A stretch of 64,000 bases of DNA. It comes from Vibrio sp. HDW18 (lineage in GTDB: Bacteria; Pseudomonadota; Gammaproteobacteria; Enterobacterales; Vibrionaceae). Made by a program: the position numbers and the translations under genes. Shown here one piece after another: positions 26,127-36,400 of the stretch. The notes beneath the pieces were generated by a model. That model saw nothing but the letters and a program-made list of their open reading frames with translations. It did no database searches and was not told where the DNA came from. Every line of letters starts with the position of its first letter. Within the stretch, counting starts at the first letter, position 1. The stretch spans positions 1 to 64,000 of the forward strand of contig NZ_CP049914.1 of the NCBI RefSeq assembly GCF_011306175.1. Reading direction: 5' to 3'.

Positions 26127-26687
26127 ATGGAATACCTAGTTTTGCTGCAAACCCACTATAAATGGATGATGACCGGGCTGATCATCCTGTTGTATCCGCA
26201 TATCTCACGGATCACCTTGCGCATTTTCGAAGATATGATCACCGGTCGAGTCGATATCCATCGCTTAAAACGGGCGCGCTGGCTGATCCGTACCTTGCTG
26301 TTTCTGGTGATTTTATTTACTGGGTTAATTTTGTGGGGCATTGAGTTACGTGGCTTATTAGTGGTCGGCTCCTCACTGTTTGCCTTGCTTGGGGTTGGTT
26401 TGTTTGCCGGTTGGTCATTGCTGAGCAACGTGACCGCTTTTTTGATCCTGTTTATGCAAAACCATTGTCGGATCGGTTGCTGGGTCCGCATTGTCGACGG
26501 CGCAAATTTTGTCGAAGGCAAAATTATCGATATGGCGCTGCTCACGGTTGAATTAGAAACGCTCGATGGCCATCGCGTACTCTACCCAAATAACTTATTT
26601 ATTGTGCGCCCGGTGATTATCATGAGTAAGGCTCCTGAAAAAACCATCAAAAAAACTGAGAAAAAACAGTTACCGAAGAGATCGTAA
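26127..26687 (+). CDS. Small MscS-family mechanosensitive channel
   Basis: 186 residues from the ATG at 26127, ten bases after AGGAG. Two or three TM segments (residues about 8-30, 50-72 and 73-105) lead into the pore-like helix GSSLFALLGVGLFAGWSLLSNVTAFLILF. A short beta domain follows (RIGCWVRIVDGANFVEGKIIDMALLTVELETLDGHRVLYPNN), matching the MscS middle domain. The large C-terminal vestibule of E. coli MscS is replaced by a short lysine-rich tail. It probably releases small solutes or ions upon hypo-osmotic shock. mgtE starts two bases after its stop, suggesting coupled translation. Confidence 0.85.
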   Translation: MEYLVLLQTHYKWMMTGLIILLYPHISRITLRIFEDMITGRVDIHRLKRARWLIRTLLFLVILFTGLILWGIELRGLLVVGSSLFALLGVGLFAGWSLLSNVTAFLILFMQNHCRIGCWVRIVDGANFVEGKIIDMALLTVELETLDGHRVLYPNNLFIVRPVIIMSKAPEKTIKKTEKKQLPKRS

Positions 26688-26689
26688 AT

Positions 26690-28036
26690 TTGAGCGAATA
26701 CCAAGAGTTATCTCAACAAATTGAACAGCTTGCCACCGCCGAAGAAGCAGAGCAAACCCATTTACTCGGCAATATGCTGGAAAATGGCTTAGATCAAGGT
26801 TCATTGGCACTGATCTTAGAAGCATTTCCGGTCGAACAGCGGGTACGTTTATGGCGTAGTTTACCGCTGGAAATGCACATTGACGTGCTGACCGAAATGC
26901 GTGCCGAGGTGCGTTTTTCGGTCATTAATGCGCTCTCTGAAATTGAGTTGAAACTTACCCTCGCGAAGTTGGATAACCTTTCGCTGATCGAATGGGAAGA
27001 TTCACTGCCCGATGAGATCGTGAGTGAAGCGCTAAGCCTGATCAGTCGTGATGAGCTTGAACTGTACGATCAAGCCAATGAGTTTGCCGATCATGAAATC
27101 GGCCATTGGGCAGATCGTAAAGTGTATACCTTGCCTTTTAGCCTCACGGTGCAGCGCGCAAAAATGCTGCTTGATAAGTACCACTACGACTCGCCGCAAT
27201 ACATTTATCTGATCAATAAAAATAAGAAATTTCGCGGATTAGTCAGCTTTAGTGATGTATTACAAGCAGAAAATACAAAGCAGCTCAATAGCTTATGCAA
27301 GGAAGAGTTAATTACACTCAATGCGCAGCAAACATTATCCGATGCGGTTGATGCCCTAGAGCACACGATGTTACCGATTGTTCCAGTATTGAGTGATGAT
27401 GATACCTTAATTGGAGAGCTCGATTGGCGCTTTGCACTTAGCGTGCAACGTGAGCAGTATGAAGCTCGCCTGATGGCCGGTACAGGTATGGATGAAGGCG
27501 ATGACCTGTTTGCTCCTGTCATCAAAAGTTCTAAAAAGCGCGGAGTATGGCTTGGGATTAATCTGCTGACAGCGATTCTTGCCTCGATCACGATTGGCTT
27601 ATTTGAAGATGTGATCTCTCAAGTAGTGGCTCTTGCGGTTCTGATGCCGATTGTTGCCTCGATGGGCGGAATTGCCGGTAGCCAAACCTTAACCTTAATG
27701 GTGCGAGCAATGGCACTCAATCAGATCTCGGTCGGTAACCGATTCGCTTTACTAAAAAATGAGTTGGGGATTGGATCAATTAATGGCGTGGTATGGGCAG
27801 TGATTATCGGCGCTATCGCGGCACTTTGGTTCCAGCAACCACTGATCGGCGCGACCATTGCTCTGGCGATTGTGGTCAACATTACCACCGCCGCACTGTT
27901 TGGGGTACTGATCCCAATCATTTTGGATAAATTCAAACTTGATCCGGCACTAGCAGGATCGGTGATCCTAACTACAGTTACCGACGTGGTTGGCTTTTTC
28001 ACTTTCCTCGGCACCGCCAGTTTGGTCATGCTATAA
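26690..28036 (+). CDS. mgtE: MgtE-family magnesium transporter
   Basis: 448 residues from a TTG at 26690 (LSEYQELSQQIEQL) with GAAGAG upstream. The N-terminal acidic superhelical domain (1-130) and a CBS pair (about 135-255, ending PIVPVLSDDDTLIGELDWRFAL) precede five TM helices from about 282. The conserved selectivity region is PIVASMGGIAGSQTLTLMVRAMALNQI. MgtE is a dimeric Mg2+ channel gated by Mg2+ binding to its cytosolic domains. Directly after the MscS-like gene (2-bp gap), so the two are an operon. Confidence 0.94.
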   Translation: MSEYQELSQQIEQLATAEEAEQTHLLGNMLENGLDQGSLALILEAFPVEQRVRLWRSLPLEMHIDVLTEMRAEVRFSVINALSEIELKLTLAKLDNLSLIEWEDSLPDEIVSEALSLISRDELELYDQANEFADHEIGHWADRKVYTLPFSLTVQRAKMLLDKYHYDSPQYIYLINKNKKFRGLVSFSDVLQAENTKQLNSLCKEELITLNAQQTLSDAVDALEHTMLPIVPVLSDDDTLIGELDWRFALSVQREQYEARLMAGTGMDEGDDLFAPVIKSSKKRGVWLGINLLTAILASITIGLFEDVISQVVALAVLMPIVASMGGIAGSQTLTLMVRAMALNQISVGNRFALLKNELGIGSINGVVWAVIIGAIAALWFQQPLIGATIALAIVVNITTAALFGVLIPIILDKFKLDPALAGSVILTTVTDVVGFFTFLGTASLVML

Positions 28037-28112
28037 CCTTAGGATTTCACCACCCTCGTATCCAGTAACGCTCGAGACTCAATGCGATTAGTACAATGCA
28101 TTGGTCGCGAGC

Positions 28113-28697
28113 TTATTTACGAGCAATACCAACCATTACCGACCGAGTACCTTGTTCGGTTGCCACATCAAAAGCAAAGGCCGTTTCTACGCTCGAAAAA
28201 CCAGCATGGCTTAATATTGCTGCCATTTCCGTTTCACTTAAGCAGCCCTCAAGCGAGTCTGATAGAGCCGATGACCAATCAAAATGTACAAAATAGCCAC
28301 CTTGATCGAGCAGAGTGAAGATAATATCAACAACATCGGATAGATTAGGTAAAAACGCGCACACCGATGAGGCGACCACCAAATCAAATTGCTTACGAAA
28401 GGCCGGATGTTGTGCGACCAAACCTCGAGTCAAGGAATCAACCACTGGCTCTACATTGCGTAATTCTTTACGATCCAGCTCTTCAATCATCGCTTCTGAG
28501 GAATCAAGTGCCACGATGTCACGAGCCAAAGGAGACAGTAGCTGGCTCAACAGCCCGCTGCCACAACCTAAATCCAGCACATGCTTATCTTGCACAGCAA
28601 GGATTTGGGTCAATTGTTGGAATGCGCCCTGAACAAATACATGATTTACATGGTTTTGTTCCCAAGTTGCAGCGTATTCATCCCAGTTGTGTGCCAT
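28113..28697 (-). CDS. Class I SAM-dependent methyltransferase
   Basis: 194 residues from the ATG at 28697 (MAHNWDEYAATWEQNHVNHVF); an ATG one codon upstream is also possible. Motif I is VLDLGCGSGLLSQLLSP (residues about 45-61), motif post-I is VALDSS, and the motif II region is LVVASSVCAFLPN. A small-molecule methyltransferase of the Methyltransf_11/25 type; the substrate is unknown. It is convergent with mgtE. The C-terminal segment (FSSVETAFAF...VMVGIARK) is typical. Confidence 0.87.
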   Translation of the reverse strand: MAHNWDEYAATWEQNHVNHVFVQGAFQQLTQILAVQDKHVLDLGCGSGLLSQLLSPLARDIVALDSSEAMIEELDRKELRNVEPVVDSLTRGLVAQHPAFRKQFDLVVASSVCAFLPNLSDVVDIIFTLLDQGGYFVHFDWSSALSDSLEGCLSETEMAAILSHAGFSSVETAFAFDVATEQGTRSVMVGIARK

Positions 28698-28848
28698 CAT
28701 GGTCTCCGTATTACTTCTTGTATTCGGGCAATGCTGCCAAGAGTAAACCAAAAACAAGGTGAGTTGATAGTATTACCCGTGATTGTTTGCCCAGAAACGC
28801 TACTTTCACCTCATTTGCCGTGAATTTGTACAGCACTCAGCAGTAACA

Positions 28849-29826
28849 CTAATTGGATTGACTAGCCTGATCGGTTGCATCATGGTTGAGGTGTGCAGAG
28901 CCAACATCTTGCTCAGCCGAAGCAGAGTGACGCGTCGCCCACCAGCAAAGCAAAGATCCAAGCGTAACCATCACCACGCCTTGCCAAAAATTCAAACCCA
29001 GCACAACTCCCAATATAAGCGATGAAAAAATCGTCGAAATCACGGGAGTAAAGTAAGACAATGTGGCTAGCAACAGCATATTGCCGCGTAAAATCGCCAC
29101 ATTCCATAAGGCGTAACCACTGCCCATCACCATCCCGGTTAACAGTAAAGTGGCAACGCCCGATACAGAAAAACTCAGCGCTGGCTCATCACTCACAGCA
29201 TATTGAATCCACAGGGTTGCAGCCGTCGCGGCAAAAAACAGAACAATGGCATTTTGCCCCTGCGCTAAACGCTGCGTTACATTGCAATAGATCGCCCAGA
29301 TAAAAGCACCACTCAAGGCCATGGCATACACCGCAGGATTGGTAGCGACCCGCGCGGTGAAATCACTAAGTGCAATACCTTGCTCAGCCACAATCGTCCA
29401 TGCGACTCCCGCAAAAGCTAAAGCGACACTAGGATAGACCCACAGATTAACCGCGCGCTGGCTGATCAATACCGCGATCAACACGGTGAGTGCCGGCCAC
29501 AGGTAGTTAATCACCGACATTTCGATCGCCTGTAATCGATCATTGGCCATACCAAGCGCCAGCGCTAAACAGATTTCGTAGCTGACAAATAAAGCGCCGC
29601 CGATGAGCACATAACGCATGGAACCCGTTTTTAAACGAGGCAAACCCATAGTGAACAGCAAAAACACGCTACTGACGGTATAAATCAGCGCCGCGCCACC
29701 AATCGGAGAAAACTCTTCGGCCACTCGACGAGTCAGAGCCATCAAGCTCCCCCACAGCAAAATCGCCACAATACCGAATAAAGTGTGTTGATGAGCGTGT
29801 AAGCGTGGGTGCAAAATAAGTCTCAA
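28849..29826 (-). CDS. YddG-like aromatic amino acid / drug-metabolite exporter (EamA family)
   Basis: About 325 residues from a TTG at 29826, seven bases after the stop of the upstream gene; the frame is open further up but overlaps that gene. Ten TM helices in two EamA halves. The segments LLWGSLMALTRRVAEEFSPIGGAALIY, FVSYEICLALALGMA and MVTLGSLLCWWATR match E. coli YddG closely. YddG exports aromatic amino acids and their analogues. The exact start is uncertain because no ATG is available. Confidence 0.85.
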   Translation of the reverse strand: MRLILHPRLHAHQHTLFGIVAILLWGSLMALTRRVAEEFSPIGGAALIYTVSSVFLLFTMGLPRLKTGSMRYVLIGGALFVSYEICLALALGMANDRLQAIEMSVINYLWPALTVLIAVLISQRAVNLWVYPSVALAFAGVAWTIVAEQGIALSDFTARVATNPAVYAMALSGAFIWAIYCNVTQRLAQGQNAIVLFFAATAATLWIQYAVSDEPALSFSVSGVATLLLTGMVMGSGYALWNVAILRGNMLLLATLSYFTPVISTIFSSLILGVVLGLNFWQGVVMVTLGSLLCWWATRHSASAEQDVGSAHLNHDATDQASQSN

Positions 29827-29833
29827 GGTGTTT

Positions 29834-31144
29834 CTATTCCTTATCAGCCACTTCGAGCGGCTCACTACGGCTGACCAATAATTGGTCAACTTTATAATTA
29901 TCAATATCGACGACTTCAAATTTATAACCCGCATAGACGACTGAATCGGTACGGCGCGGAATTTTGCGCAGCATATACATCATAAATCCGGCGATCGTTT
30001 CGTAGTTTTGCTGCTGCGGGAATGATTCAATTTCAAATGCGCGCATCACATCGGTAATCGGTGTTACCCCATCAACTAACCAAGAATTACTGTCGCGGGC
30101 CACGATTTGCTCTTCACCTTCAGCCAAAACCCAAGTGCCCATCACCGCACTTTGCAAATCGTTAAAGGTAACAACCCCAACCACCAGCGCGTATTCGTTC
30201 ATCACCACCGCAAAATCGACGCGATTAATTTTGAAGTATTCCATCGCTTCGGAAAGGCTTAAAGTATCTGGGATGATCGGGCAACTGATCACCACGTTAC
30301 TCTCTTTCAAGTTCATACCTTGGCCATTAATTACCCGCAGCAACAGTGCTTTGGAATCGACATAGCCTTTGATCAGATCTAATTGCCCATCACAAACTAA
30401 GAACTTATTGTGTGGATGCTGCGAAATCTTCTGTTTGATCAATTCTTCACTGTCATTCAAGCTCAGAAAAACCAAGCTCTCACGGGCAGTCATAGCTGAC
30501 GTAACCGGAATGGTCTGCATTTCAAACACGCTTTCCATCATCTGTTGCTCGCCTTTATCCAGCACTCCCGCTTCCGCCCCCGCATCCATCACCGCGTAAA
30601 TATCATCTGAGGTGATTTCGTCATTGCGCTCAGTCGGCAATCTCAAGGCCCGAAACAGTACGTTAGCGAAGCCATTAAATAACCACACAATCGGCTTTAA
30701 TACGGTAATACAAATCAGCATACCGCCAACCAATTGAGCGGCAATCCGCTCAGGCATCGCCATGGCAATCCGTTTAGGCATTAAATCAGCAATCAAAATA
30801 AACAGACTGGTCACCAGCATAAATGACAAAATAAAACTCGCTTGCCCTAACCAGTTACTCGGGATTACGCCTTCAAGCAGTGAGCGAATATAAGGGGTAA
30901 ACGCCGATTCACCGACAATCCCGCCCATAATCGCGACCGCATTAAGGCCTATTTGGACCACAGTGAAAAAATTGCCCGGATGAGCCTGCAACGCCAACAC
31001 TTGCTCGGCGCGCTCATCGCCTTCATCCGCCATTTGGCGCAAACGTATTTTACGTGCGGCGGCGAGGGAGATTTCCGACATAGAAAAAAAGCAACTGGCA
31101 GCAATCAGCACCATGATGATCGAGATGTTTTCAAAAAAACTCAT
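29834..31144 (-). CDS. CorC/HlyC-family inner-membrane protein (CNNM domain plus CBS pair)
   Basis: 436 residues from the ATG at 31144 (MSFFENISIIMVLIAASCFFSMSEISLAAARK), with AGGA about ten bases upstream; an ATG three codons earlier is possible. Layout: DUF21/CNNM membrane domain (1-180), CBS pair (about 205-325, LVFLSLNDSEELIKQKISQHPHNKFLVCD) and a C-terminal CorC_HlyC domain (from about 345). Called hemolysin-related in older annotation, but related proteins (YtfL, CorC, CNNM) act in Mg2+ or other cation homeostasis. It may be cotranscribed with the YddG-like gene that follows. Confidence 0.9.
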   Translation of the reverse strand: MSFFENISIIMVLIAASCFFSMSEISLAAARKIRLRQMADEGDERAEQVLALQAHPGNFFTVVQIGLNAVAIMGGIVGESAFTPYIRSLLEGVIPSNWLGQASFILSFMLVTSLFILIADLMPKRIAMAMPERIAAQLVGGMLICITVLKPIVWLFNGFANVLFRALRLPTERNDEITSDDIYAVMDAGAEAGVLDKGEQQMMESVFEMQTIPVTSAMTARESLVFLSLNDSEELIKQKISQHPHNKFLVCDGQLDLIKGYVDSKALLLRVINGQGMNLKESNVVISCPIIPDTLSLSEAMEYFKINRVDFAVVMNEYALVVGVVTFNDLQSAVMGTWVLAEGEEQIVARDSNSWLVDGVTPITDVMRAFEIESFPQQQNYETIAGFMMYMLRKIPRRTDSVVYAGYKFEVVDIDNYKVDQLLVSRSEPLEVADKE

Positions 31145-31286
31145 AAGTGACATCCTAAATCAATACCACGAAAAGCTTCAGCCGACAGAACTTGCATTTG
31201 CATAGCCGAAACTCATCAAACCTTGTTCAACGTGGTTATATTAACACAATGCGATCAGGAAAGGGGCTTGGTTGCAAATCCGCAGC

Positions 31287-31650
31287 AAAAAGAAAACCCC
31301 ACTAAGCAATCACTTAGTGGGGTTTTTGTTCTTACTCGCAGCAATCCAGCTACTGATAGGTGCTCCCTGCATCTATTCCTTGATCGTCTGCTGTATCCTT
31401 CAGCGCATTCCGTTTCATCGCCTTCCTAGCGGTGTCCCTTGCTCTGTCATCCTGACAGAACTCGCTTAATCCTTTAAGTTGTCGATTGACTTTCCGTTGA
31501 TAACCATCCTAGTTATGCAGCATCCAGCCAATGTCCTTTGCTCTCCCTGCCGACCATTCATCCTGAACAATCGAAATCTTCATCCTGAAGATGACCAATC
31601 CCTGGGTCTTTCCTGTTCCGTGTCTGCTTCCTGCTGACCAATTCACTTTA
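31287..31650 (-). ncRNA. CsrB/CsrC-family CsrA-sequestering small RNA
   Basis: The leftward transcript is studded with about 20 GGA motifs, many as AGGA or AGGGA: CAGGATGAAG, CAGGATGAATG, AAGGACATTGG, TAGGATGG, AAGGATTAAG, CAGGATGAC, AAGGGACACC, TAGGAAGG, AAGGATAC, AAGGAATAG, CAGGGAGC. Several sit in loops of small hairpins (ATCTTC-AGGAT-GAAGAT; CTGTC-AGGAT-GACAG). The 3' end has AGTAGCTGGATTGCTGCGA, almost identical to the segment before the E. coli csrB terminator, then a 14-bp perfect terminator stem. CsrB-type RNAs titrate the translational regulator CsrA; V. cholerae has three (csrB, csrC, csrD) under VarS/VarA. Which one this is I cannot say. The 5' end is approximate. Confidence 0.9.
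31293..31326 (-). terminator. Terminator of the CsrB-family RNA
   Basis: A 14-bp perfect stem AAAACCCCACTAAG / CTTAGTGGGGTTTT with a 6-nt loop; on the minus strand it is followed by CTTTTTG. Confidence 0.92.
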
Positions 31651-31797
31651 CGATATTGGTAAATTTCAGCAATGTCCGTTTGCTATTTTTAATCCGTTGA
31701 TTTTGCACAAAACCATAAAAAGCACATAAATATCAATTAATTAAATGCGGCACCATTTAATTGCCACTCAACTAAAGATAATATTTCCTACAAATCT

Positions 31798-31815
31798 TGT
31801 AAGAAATTTCTCACA
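31798..31815. promoter_or_regulatory. GacA/VarA-type upstream activating box
   Basis: TGTAAG-AAATTT-CTCACA, one mismatch from the TGTAAG-N6-CTTACA consensus bound by GacA/UvrY/VarA response regulators. It lies about 150 bp upstream of the inferred 5' end of the CsrB-family RNA, the usual distance. Confidence 0.75.
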
Positions 31816-32077
31816 ATGCACATCCTAAATTCAGAATATCTTGCTCGATGCGGCCCCAATCTTTATGTGATTGAAATCACAGGCAACTGGCCGCCAATTC
31901 AAGTGACTACGCAGCATATCAATCTAGCTTGCACTTCGACCGCAGAATGCCAAGGTGAGCATTTTCAAAGGCTAAGGGTATAGACTCGGAGTATAAAAAT
32001 CGTGATAGTATCGCTGCCAATGCTCTCTTTAGAAACTTATCCGATAGCAAGGTCGATAATCAATGAGGAATAACGAC

Positions 32078-32551
32078 ATGATTTCAAAATGGGCACAACG
32101 TTTTTTCCAGATGGCAGAATTAGTGGGTTCATGGAGTAAAGACCCTTCTACCCAAGTCGGCGCAGTGATCACCAAACAAAATCGCATCGTTTCAGTGGGG
32201 TTTAACGGTTATCCGCACGGTATTTCCGATAGTGCCAGCACCGATGATCGTGATATGAAATATTTAAAAACTCTGCATGCGGAAGAGAACGCCATTTTGT
32301 TTGCTAAACGCGATCTGGATGGCTGTGAAATTTACGTCACTCATTTTCCTTGCCCTAACTGCGCGGCTAAGATTATCCAAACCGGAATCGCCGCCGTACA
32401 CTGCCCTGAGCAGTCTACCGATTTTTTATCTCGTTGGGGCGATAAAATTAATGTCAGCCAAGAGATGTTTTTACAAGCGGGTGTCATCGTACATTGGCTG
32501 CCATTGGCTCAGCTCAAGCATATCAATACCATTGAGCTGCCCACTGAATAA
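32078..32551 (+). CDS. dCMP deaminase-family zinc deaminase
   Basis: 157 residues from the ATG at 32078 (MISKWAQRFFQMAELVGSWSKDPSTQVGAV), with AGGA about eight bases upstream; the ATG at 32063 overlaps that site. The zinc site is HAEENAI (His and catalytic Glu) plus PCPNCAAKII. The family converts dCMP to dUMP or related deoxycytidine substrates; SKDPSTQVGAVI is typical. The C-terminus lacks the long allosteric region of eukaryotic enzymes. No partner gene nearby. Confidence 0.88.
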   Translation: MISKWAQRFFQMAELVGSWSKDPSTQVGAVITKQNRIVSVGFNGYPHGISDSASTDDRDMKYLKTLHAEENAILFAKRDLDGCEIYVTHFPCPNCAAKIIQTGIAAVHCPEQSTDFLSRWGDKINVSQEMFLQAGVIVHWLPLAQLKHINTIELPTE

Positions 32552-32605
32552 ATGACCACCAATAGCCTTTGGGTTTGAGCATCACTCAAACCCATTTCCC
32601 ATCAT

Positions 32606-33220
32606 CTAAGCCGTCCAAAGCACACGCAGCGCCAAGGCAATTAATACGATCCCGGAAAGTCTATCGATCAATACTGCGCGAGATCGCAAGCTATCGAGCA
32701 AGCGTGGCGAAGATAAAATCACGCTAATAAAGCTGTACCACAGACCATCGACCACCAGCGGTGTCAAGACAATCACGGTTTTGCTGCTCAGATCAGAGCC
32801 AACCATGACGTATTGACTAAATAACGCAATAAAAAACAGCGCGATCTTTGGACTCAGCAAAGCGATCAGCAGCCCTTCTCTGGCAGATTGCCAAACCGAC
32901 ACTGCGATACCTGATTCGAGTTTTGCTGCCACGCCACCTTTAGAACGTAGGGCATTCCAGCCTAAATACGCTAAATAGGCCGCGCCAACATAACTGATGG
33001 TTTTAAAAAGCAGGGGCGATTGATGCAGCACTACCGCCAGACCAATTAAGGTAATAAAGGCATAGACACCAATGCCAAGCGCATGTGCCCAAGTCGCGGC
33101 CAAACCATTTTTACGCCCTCCGGCCAAGCTGTGTTTGGCCACCATCGCCAAACTCGGGCCTGGTGACATCGCGCCCAAAATACAAATCGTAAACAAAGAT
33201 AACCAAATGGTCAGTGTCAT
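32606..33220 (-). CDS. LysE/RhtB-family amino acid exporter
   Basis: 204 residues, six TM helices. The N-terminal signature GAMSPGPSLAMVAKHSLAGGRKNGL is that of LysE/RhtB transporters, which export amino acids such as homoserine, threonine or lysine by proton antiport. RBS GAGGA lies before the ATG at 33220. It is convergent with the deaminase gene. Substrate unknown. Confidence 0.9.
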   Translation of the reverse strand: MTLTIWLSLFTICILGAMSPGPSLAMVAKHSLAGGRKNGLAATWAHALGIGVYAFITLIGLAVVLHQSPLLFKTISYVGAAYLAYLGWNALRSKGGVAAKLESGIAVSVWQSAREGLLIALLSPKIALFFIALFSQYVMVGSDLSSKTVIVLTPLVVDGLWYSFISVILSSPRLLDSLRSRAVLIDRLSGIVLIALALRVLWTA

Positions 33221-33344
33221 GTGTAATCCTCACACGTTCTCGACAGGTGACAAGATGTTCAGCAGTTGAGAACTATAGAACAAAGTTTGCAAAATGTACC
33301 CCCCCACAACTGAGGTGATAGCTATTGATAATTTGGCTTGAATA

Positions 33345-33374
33345 GAAAAAAACAGCCCCATGTTACAGGGGCTG
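33345..33374 (-). terminator. Terminator of the giant adhesin gene
   Basis: Reading leftwards: CAGCCCC, 8-nt loop, GGGGCTG, then a T-run; starts 38 bp after the adhesin stop codon. Confidence 0.88.
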
Positions 33375-33412
33375 AGATCGGTTTGACGTGGTACAACACT
33401 ATCGCGAGTTAA

Positions 33413-36400
33413 CTAGTCGTGCCGCAGGACATTTTGATCCAGCAAGGTACTGATAATATCTAGCGAATTCATACCGCTAAAATCAATCTGGCTCGCTAAA
33501 TTTTCAATCACTATGGTTTGATGCACGCTGTTATCTGTGGTGACGCCTAATTGAAGATCATTATTCACCACTTGTGCGGTCAGTTGGTTCGACTCGCCGA
33601 GATTAGTCAAGATTTGTTCTAGCGACAGATTACTGCCAAGATCTTGCACTACATCGGTCAAATCAATGCTATCGCCTTGATTAAGCGTGAAATCCCGGAT
33701 CCGATCGACTTGATCACTGGTACTGTCTGCGGTCCACTTAAACAGATCCGCGCCCGCACCACCAATCAAGATGTCATTGCCAGAGCCGCCAATCAACACA
33801 TCATCACCAGCACCACCTTGTACATAGTCATTGCCACTGCCCGCGACCAGGGTTATGCCACTCTGATCGGCGATCACGAAGCTATTTTGTGTGGCACTGT
33901 GGTGATCAAGATCACTGCCATCCGGCGCAATTTCAATACGGTAATCAATCGAGTTGCTGGATTGAGCTTGGCTACCATCACTTTCCGTCGTCAGTGCCGT
34001 CAAGCTAAGATTATGTACCCCTTCCTCTAACCCCACCACTTTGAGATTAGGCAGCGCATCAGCAGAAGCCTCCCAGGTTCCATTCCCCACCTCAGTGATC
34101 TGACCGCTAGTGCTGGTTAAACTCGCACCGATAGGCAAATGATCGACACGAATACTCAGCGTTTCATGTAGATCGACCAAAGCCGCCATCGCCCCTAACA
34201 GCGCAATACCTTGCGTGCTCACACTCTGGTTGGCGTAAATCTGCTGTGCATAATTCAAGCTCGGATTGAGACTCAAACTTGGCGCATTAGCCACCGGTGT
34301 CACTTGAATCGGATAGGTTTTGCTCTCTTCTAATGCGATGCCTGCCGCATTCTCAAAATACACCCCTCGATCTTGCACCGTGACCGTGAACGCAATTTGG
34401 GTACCAGCAATTGCCCGCGCATCCACAAACACCCCATAGCTAGGATCGCTATGATTCAATAATCCATTAATCGCCTGCGGGCTACCTTCTAGCACCACAC
34501 TACCATCAAGCGCATAACTCACCACCACAGAGCTACTGACTGGCGCTTGCACACTCAATAGACCTTGGCTAACACTGAGGGTTACGCTCATCACATCATT
34601 GGCATGTGCGCCCACATAGTCCACGTCAGACACGACAATGCCAGTCAATTTTTGGGCCGCTAGCTCACTGATCTGCGTGGTAAGATTGCTGCTATCCAGT
34701 TCCGGTTTATCATTAACCGCCGTCACTGCAACCGTGACATCAAACTGCTGAGCAGCACCAAGATTTTGATCGCCGGCTAAGCCGGTGTCGACCGATTGCA
34801 CGGTAAAGTGCAACTGCCCATCCCAGGTTTGTTGGTTATTATCACCAGAATTGAAAATGACTTTATCCAACTGCTGCGCATTAATGAACAATACCCATAC
34901 TCCACCACCAAGGTTGGTTGCCTGTGTGCCATCGAGCAAACTCAATGATGCCCCCGCGGGCACGCCGGAAACCTCTACTCGCAGGGTTTCCGGATGGTTT
35001 TCACTATAGTTAGTGCCGCCCGGTAAACTCTCGCGTTGGTCGAGGACCTGCGCTTTAAGCGCAATCTCGATCGCTTGACCTTCATCACCCTGCACATTAG
35101 TAGCGGGATCAATATCAATCTCATCGCCAACAGGAGTGATATTAAGCGTGAGTTGACTGGTGTGTTCAACCGGTTGACCGAGCAAGGTCTCTTGGGTAAA
35201 GACTTTGATCCCCAATTGCACTTGGCCACTAAAATCTTTAGTTGGTTTAATCGCCAATGCCGAGAGATCTAAGCTGGTTAAGCTCGGATTACGGATCTGC
35301 ACGCTCCATTCTCCAGCGCCGCTATTTTTCACCGCATAATCGCTCGAGAGCGACTTGACCAGAAAATCGGTTGGCAATCCAGTCAGTACTAACGAAACAA
35401 ATTGCTCTGAACCATCAACATCCGTCAGACTCACCTTCAGGCCACCGGCTTGATCCGCCAACGCAATCCAACCATCTTCAATCCCAGTCACGGCCAGTGC
35501 AGCACCGGAATTAAAATCAATATTATCGACGACCGGTTTGACCTCAAAACTCACTTGCGAGCTAAAGGTTTTGCCAGCATCACTGCTAGGTACGCCTTGT
35601 GAGCTGGCGTTCGTTTCATCAAATACCGTACTGTCGGTAATTTTGCCACTTACGTTAATTTGCACCGTATGCTGAGCATTACCACTTGGGTAATTAGCCG
35701 CCGGTTTAAAGTAAATATTGCTAAGCGCAGCAGGCAACTCGCTCTGAGTCAGAGTCAGGCTGCTACCCAAACTTTGTCCATTCGCATCAACAAATACGCC
35801 AGCATGACTGTCGCTGAGAGTCAAAATGACTTCACTCAACACCTCTTGGCCTTGAGTGGTAAGGTTAAGGCTGTCGGCCAAGTCAATCGCGAGATTGAGC
35901 TGGACAATCCCATCTTCATAAGCAATACCATCTTGGGTTGGCGTATCATGAGCCAGATCGGTTGGCTGATGATCGGCATCCAGTCCTAGAGTTCCCTTCA
36001 CTTGCAGGCTCACCGCTGGCGTTAGGTTATTATCCAGTGGCTGATCACCGGCACTACTTGGCACATCCGCCTGCGGCGCAATCGCAATCGCAACTTGCGC
36101 TGTCATGCGCTGCTCATCCCCCGATTGAGGATCCGTGGTGACGAAGGTGATCGGCAGTTTAAAATCACCGGCATAATCACGGGGCGGGATCAGCACCAGT
36201 CCTTGCAAGCCAGAAATGGAACCATCCGCCTGTAAGGTACCTTTAAACACGTACTGGCCATCAACAAAGTTGAAATCTTGGCCGACAATTGAGGCGCCAG
36301 CCGGCAGATCACTGACCTTAATCACGAGACTCAATTCATCAGCCACGCTATCGACCCCGATGGGGTTGAGCATCAATTTCTCTTGGATCTGTAGCCCCAA

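Noticed and set aside
31223..31469. Two overlapping rightward ORFs of 65-68 codons
   Set aside because: They lie antisense to the CsrB-family RNA, have no RBS and their reading follows GGA-hairpin sequence; the RNA explains the region better.
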